NCBI GenBank assembly: GCA_028699365.1
Contig: JAQVUQ010000100.1
Location: 1 to 8,540, forward strand
Direction: 5' to 3'
Source of the DNA: UBA5359 sp028699365 [NCBI: bacterium]
GTDB taxonomy: Bacteria > UBP13 > UBA5359
Length of the DNA: 8,540 nucleotides
The notes under the pieces were generated by a model that did not search any database, was not told where the DNA came from, and saw only the letters and a list, made by a program, of their open reading frames with translations. Positions within the stretch are counted from its first letter, which is position 1. Every line of letters begins with the position of its first letter. Made by a program: the position numbers and the translations under genes. Positions 8,001 through 8,540 of the stretch are shown one piece after another.

Positions 8001-8540
8001 CTCAGGTTCAAGCCTTAATATAACAGACAAGCTGACCATAGAGGCCTGGATAAAGCCGGATACCAGAAGTGGGTATCATGTCATCGCTTGCAAAGGTAAC
8101 AAGACCTATTACTTTGCGACAAGAGCTGGTAAGTTATATTTGCTGATAGGTAATGTCGCCGGTGACAGTTGGAATGTAGCTTTTCATGGCAATACGACAT
8201 TGAGTTCGAGCAACTGGTATCACGTAGCCGGTACCTATGACAGTGCTACGGGAGAGGCCAAGCTGTATATCAACGGGGTTCTAGACGGAACTGTTACCGG
8301 AACGGCAGAAGCCATCTGTTCCAAGCCTGCAGCCTGGCTCAGTGTGGGCTCGGCCTCTTCTTATTACCATTACAGCGGTTATTACTTTAACGGTGTGATC
8401 GATGAGTTGAATATCTATCCTACGGTTCTCAGTGCTGAGGAGATCGCCAAACACAGTAGTATTCTAACGGCCGGTCAATGGGGTATGGATGAAGGCACCG
8501 GCACCTCCGTTCAGGATATATCGGGGCACAGTGCCGCTGG
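5062..8540 (+). CDS. Secreted putative glycoside-hydrolase-like protein with LamG array (3'-truncated)
   Basis: The frame runs open from ATG 5062 to the window end (1,159 full codons), so the C-terminus is missing. A signal peptide spans about residues 1-26 (MCRIICK, then LMLGTIACIILTAG). Residues about 30-390 parallel the 1356 protein: FFEQPGRGGPFLHPT (E70), MKVWLVWTTP (111-120), GIMFHE (E171), DKWWRR (212-217), WKWGYD (D264), AFHGG followed by WYEYR (E326), and ELSLYFG, WQGG and AVAVNPNPFVM. Residues about 450-512 (LIIIPEDMGDGLS...GGKILVMATPLTQ) are the first half of a GATase1-like domain. After a Ser/Thr-rich linker (513-530) come LamG/concanavalin-A-like domains at about 534-708, 716-922 and 926-1130, each with an A-L/F-x-FDG-x-DDY motif and W-Y-H-V, with a fourth starting near 1138. 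LamG domains commonly bind carbohydrate, so a substrate-anchored glycan-degrading enzyme is likely. Substrate and final size are unknown. Confidence 0.8.
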   Translation, partial: MCRIICKLMLGTIACIILTAGWCWSGEKAVWFSPAGPWGIWQHCVGDPMPASMIVDDLAAIGATKVYFFEQPGRGGPFLHPTQVQYAVTDSHMGGRDFLHELLTEAAAHNMKVWLVWTTPNGVYPGTDIYGLNDQRMIGLYNAVIDEIATNYADYIGASHNYTLEGIMFHEVDVTEAYDDHADDVIDFSSYCQATFNEPYGGSAMPAIDAGDKWWRRYCLYKTSLVNNFMCQIKQNAANHDLKTSFVYYLPEDYSYHPWKWGYDVIGLENVCDEMVVIQSSGIQFRFKPYENIKGCYTDLGLSYKGQILAYNYAYAFHGGSISWYEYRTPLYIDYIRDYYGSSSTFTQTNGDIYNDYFGISERELSLYFGQSNMTDWLNLMDYWQGGITSSKIAVAVNPNPFVMKHPADTETDYTDKVLTLTTAMYPFMDVDGLVLGSQFALDVDNLQRYSLIIIPEDMGDGLSQATVTALNSYKNAGGKILVMATPLTQSNPDLTGGVDQTSAFCGVTVAGTDTSTSTLQPSSSTVTLSNPDVGRWVNGKIGKALSFDGVDDYINCGAGSSLDIADKLTLEAWIKPDTRSGYHVIACKGNNTYYFATRDGKLYLLIGNAAGDSWNVVLHGNTTLSSSNWYHVAGTYDSATGEAKLYIKGVLDGTVTGTAEAICSKPAAWLSVGSASSYYHYSGYYFNGVIDELNIYPTVLGADEIARHFQNNQLSGQWLFDDIQGMFLQDSSGSRNMGSLHNMDGSSCWTTGKIDGCLAFDGTDDYVDCGNGSTLNITEPLTLEAWIQFDSLTDNAKPLDNGLYRLIYSSMDGKLHFQYRITADAAGGDSQWNYWSGVKTSTSIQTGQWYHVTGIKTGNTMKLYLNGVKERDLTCLSGYTVDSSQISDMTLGGNSFCGKLDEVHVYTSALNDDTVSLHARQAIVGRWSLDETAGTAATDRSGNSNNGTLANMTAPDCWVSGKIGKALQFDGVDDYVNCGSGSSLNITDKLTIEAWIKPDTRSGYHVIACKGNKTYYFATRAGKLYLLIGNVAGDSWNVAFHGNTTLSSSNWYHVAGTYDSATGEAKLYINGVLDGTVTGTAEAICSKPAAWLSVGSASSYYHYSGYYFNGVIDELNIYPTVLSAEEIAKHSSILTAGQWGMDEGTGTSVQDISGHSAA
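6799..7145 (+). repeat. Long direct repeat, copy 1 (within LamG unit 1)
   Basis: This 347-base stretch matches 8065-8411 at a constant offset of 1,266 bases (422 codons), with no gaps and seven mismatches (6837, 6860, 6890, 6914, 6918, 7008, 7131), about 98% identity. Identity falls to about 76% in the preceding 120 bases and about 75% in the following 40 bases at the same offset. Confidence 0.93.
8065..8411 (+). repeat. Long direct repeat, copy 2 (within LamG unit 3)
   Basis: Partner of 6799-7145. It includes a perfectly identical run of 122 bases (8275-8396) and one of 89 bases (8185-8273). Six of the seven differences change the amino acid: N592K, D600A, A610V, V618A, L619F and K649N, numbered by the first copy in the 5062 protein. 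Confidence 0.93.

Larger units (their letters stand above)
6661..8540 (+). other. Array of LamG/ConA-like domain-coding units (three complete or nearly so, fourth partial)
   Basis: Three units have the LamG signature FDG-x-DDY (residues 548-554, 761-767 and 970-976 of the 5062 protein), spaced 213 and 209 residues. Units 2 and 3 open with a G-x-W-x-[FL]-D strand (GQWLFDD, GRWSLDE) and a D-x-SG turn; the same opening (GQWGMDE, DISGH) begins unit 4 at about 8473 and is cut by the window edge. Unit 1 lacks this opening and starts directly near WVNGKIGKALSFDG after a Ser/Thr-rich linker. Unit 2 is clearly diverged from units 1 and 3, which are nearly identical through their middle. Confidence 0.8.

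Noticed and set aside
6799-8411. Repeated 347-base segments considered as a mobile element or insertion
   Set aside because: The repeat is in frame, codes for part of a LamG domain in both places, has no terminal inverted repeats or transposase, and sits at equivalent positions of two domains.

Overview
The window is 8,540 bases of bacterial DNA in which every supported gene lies on the + strand, tightly spaced, with no RNA gene, CRISPR array, insertion sequence or phage gene visible. The best taxonomic clue is the pseudopilin at 684-1310. Its N-terminus ([16 protein letters not shown], then [15 protein letters not shown]) and its C-terminal H-x9-DG motif are the style of prepilin-like protein that is abundant in Armatimonadota and related to those of the PVC group. 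I therefore infer an Armatimonadota-like bacterium, probably known from a metagenome, with moderate confidence.

Layout: (1) 3-623, the 3' part of a LacI/GalR-type sugar-responsive regulator, with its N-terminus cut off by the window edge; (2) 684-1310, a prepilin-like protein of the H-x9-DG class; (3) 1356-4193, a secreted 945-residue putative glycoside-hydrolase-like protein: a TIM-barrel-like N-terminal half, then a GATase1-like domain resembling the trimerization domain of family 42 beta-galactosidases, a small beta domain and a second GATase1-like domain; (4) 4183-4986, a secreted 267-residue stand-alone GATase1-like protein that overlaps gene 3 by 11 bases; (5) 5062 to beyond the window end, a second large secreted enzyme-like protein, paralogous to gene 3 over about 480 residues. 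In gene 5 the GATase1-like domain breaks off and is followed by an array of LamG/concanavalin-A-like domains: three in the window, with a fourth just starting.

Taken together this looks like a small polysaccharide-utilisation locus: a carbohydrate-responsive regulator, a surface pseudopilin and three exported proteins, two of them candidate glycan-cleaving enzymes and one with lectin-like modules for holding substrate. No substrate can be deduced from the sequence.

The most notable signals are as follows. The two large proteins are paralogues that keep the same acidic residues but match no enzyme family I can name with certainty. The LamG array begins part-way through a GATase1-like fold. 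A 347-base stretch is about 98% identical between LamG units 1 and 3, while the DNA on either side is only about 75% identical, which is the signature of a recent gene conversion or copy event.
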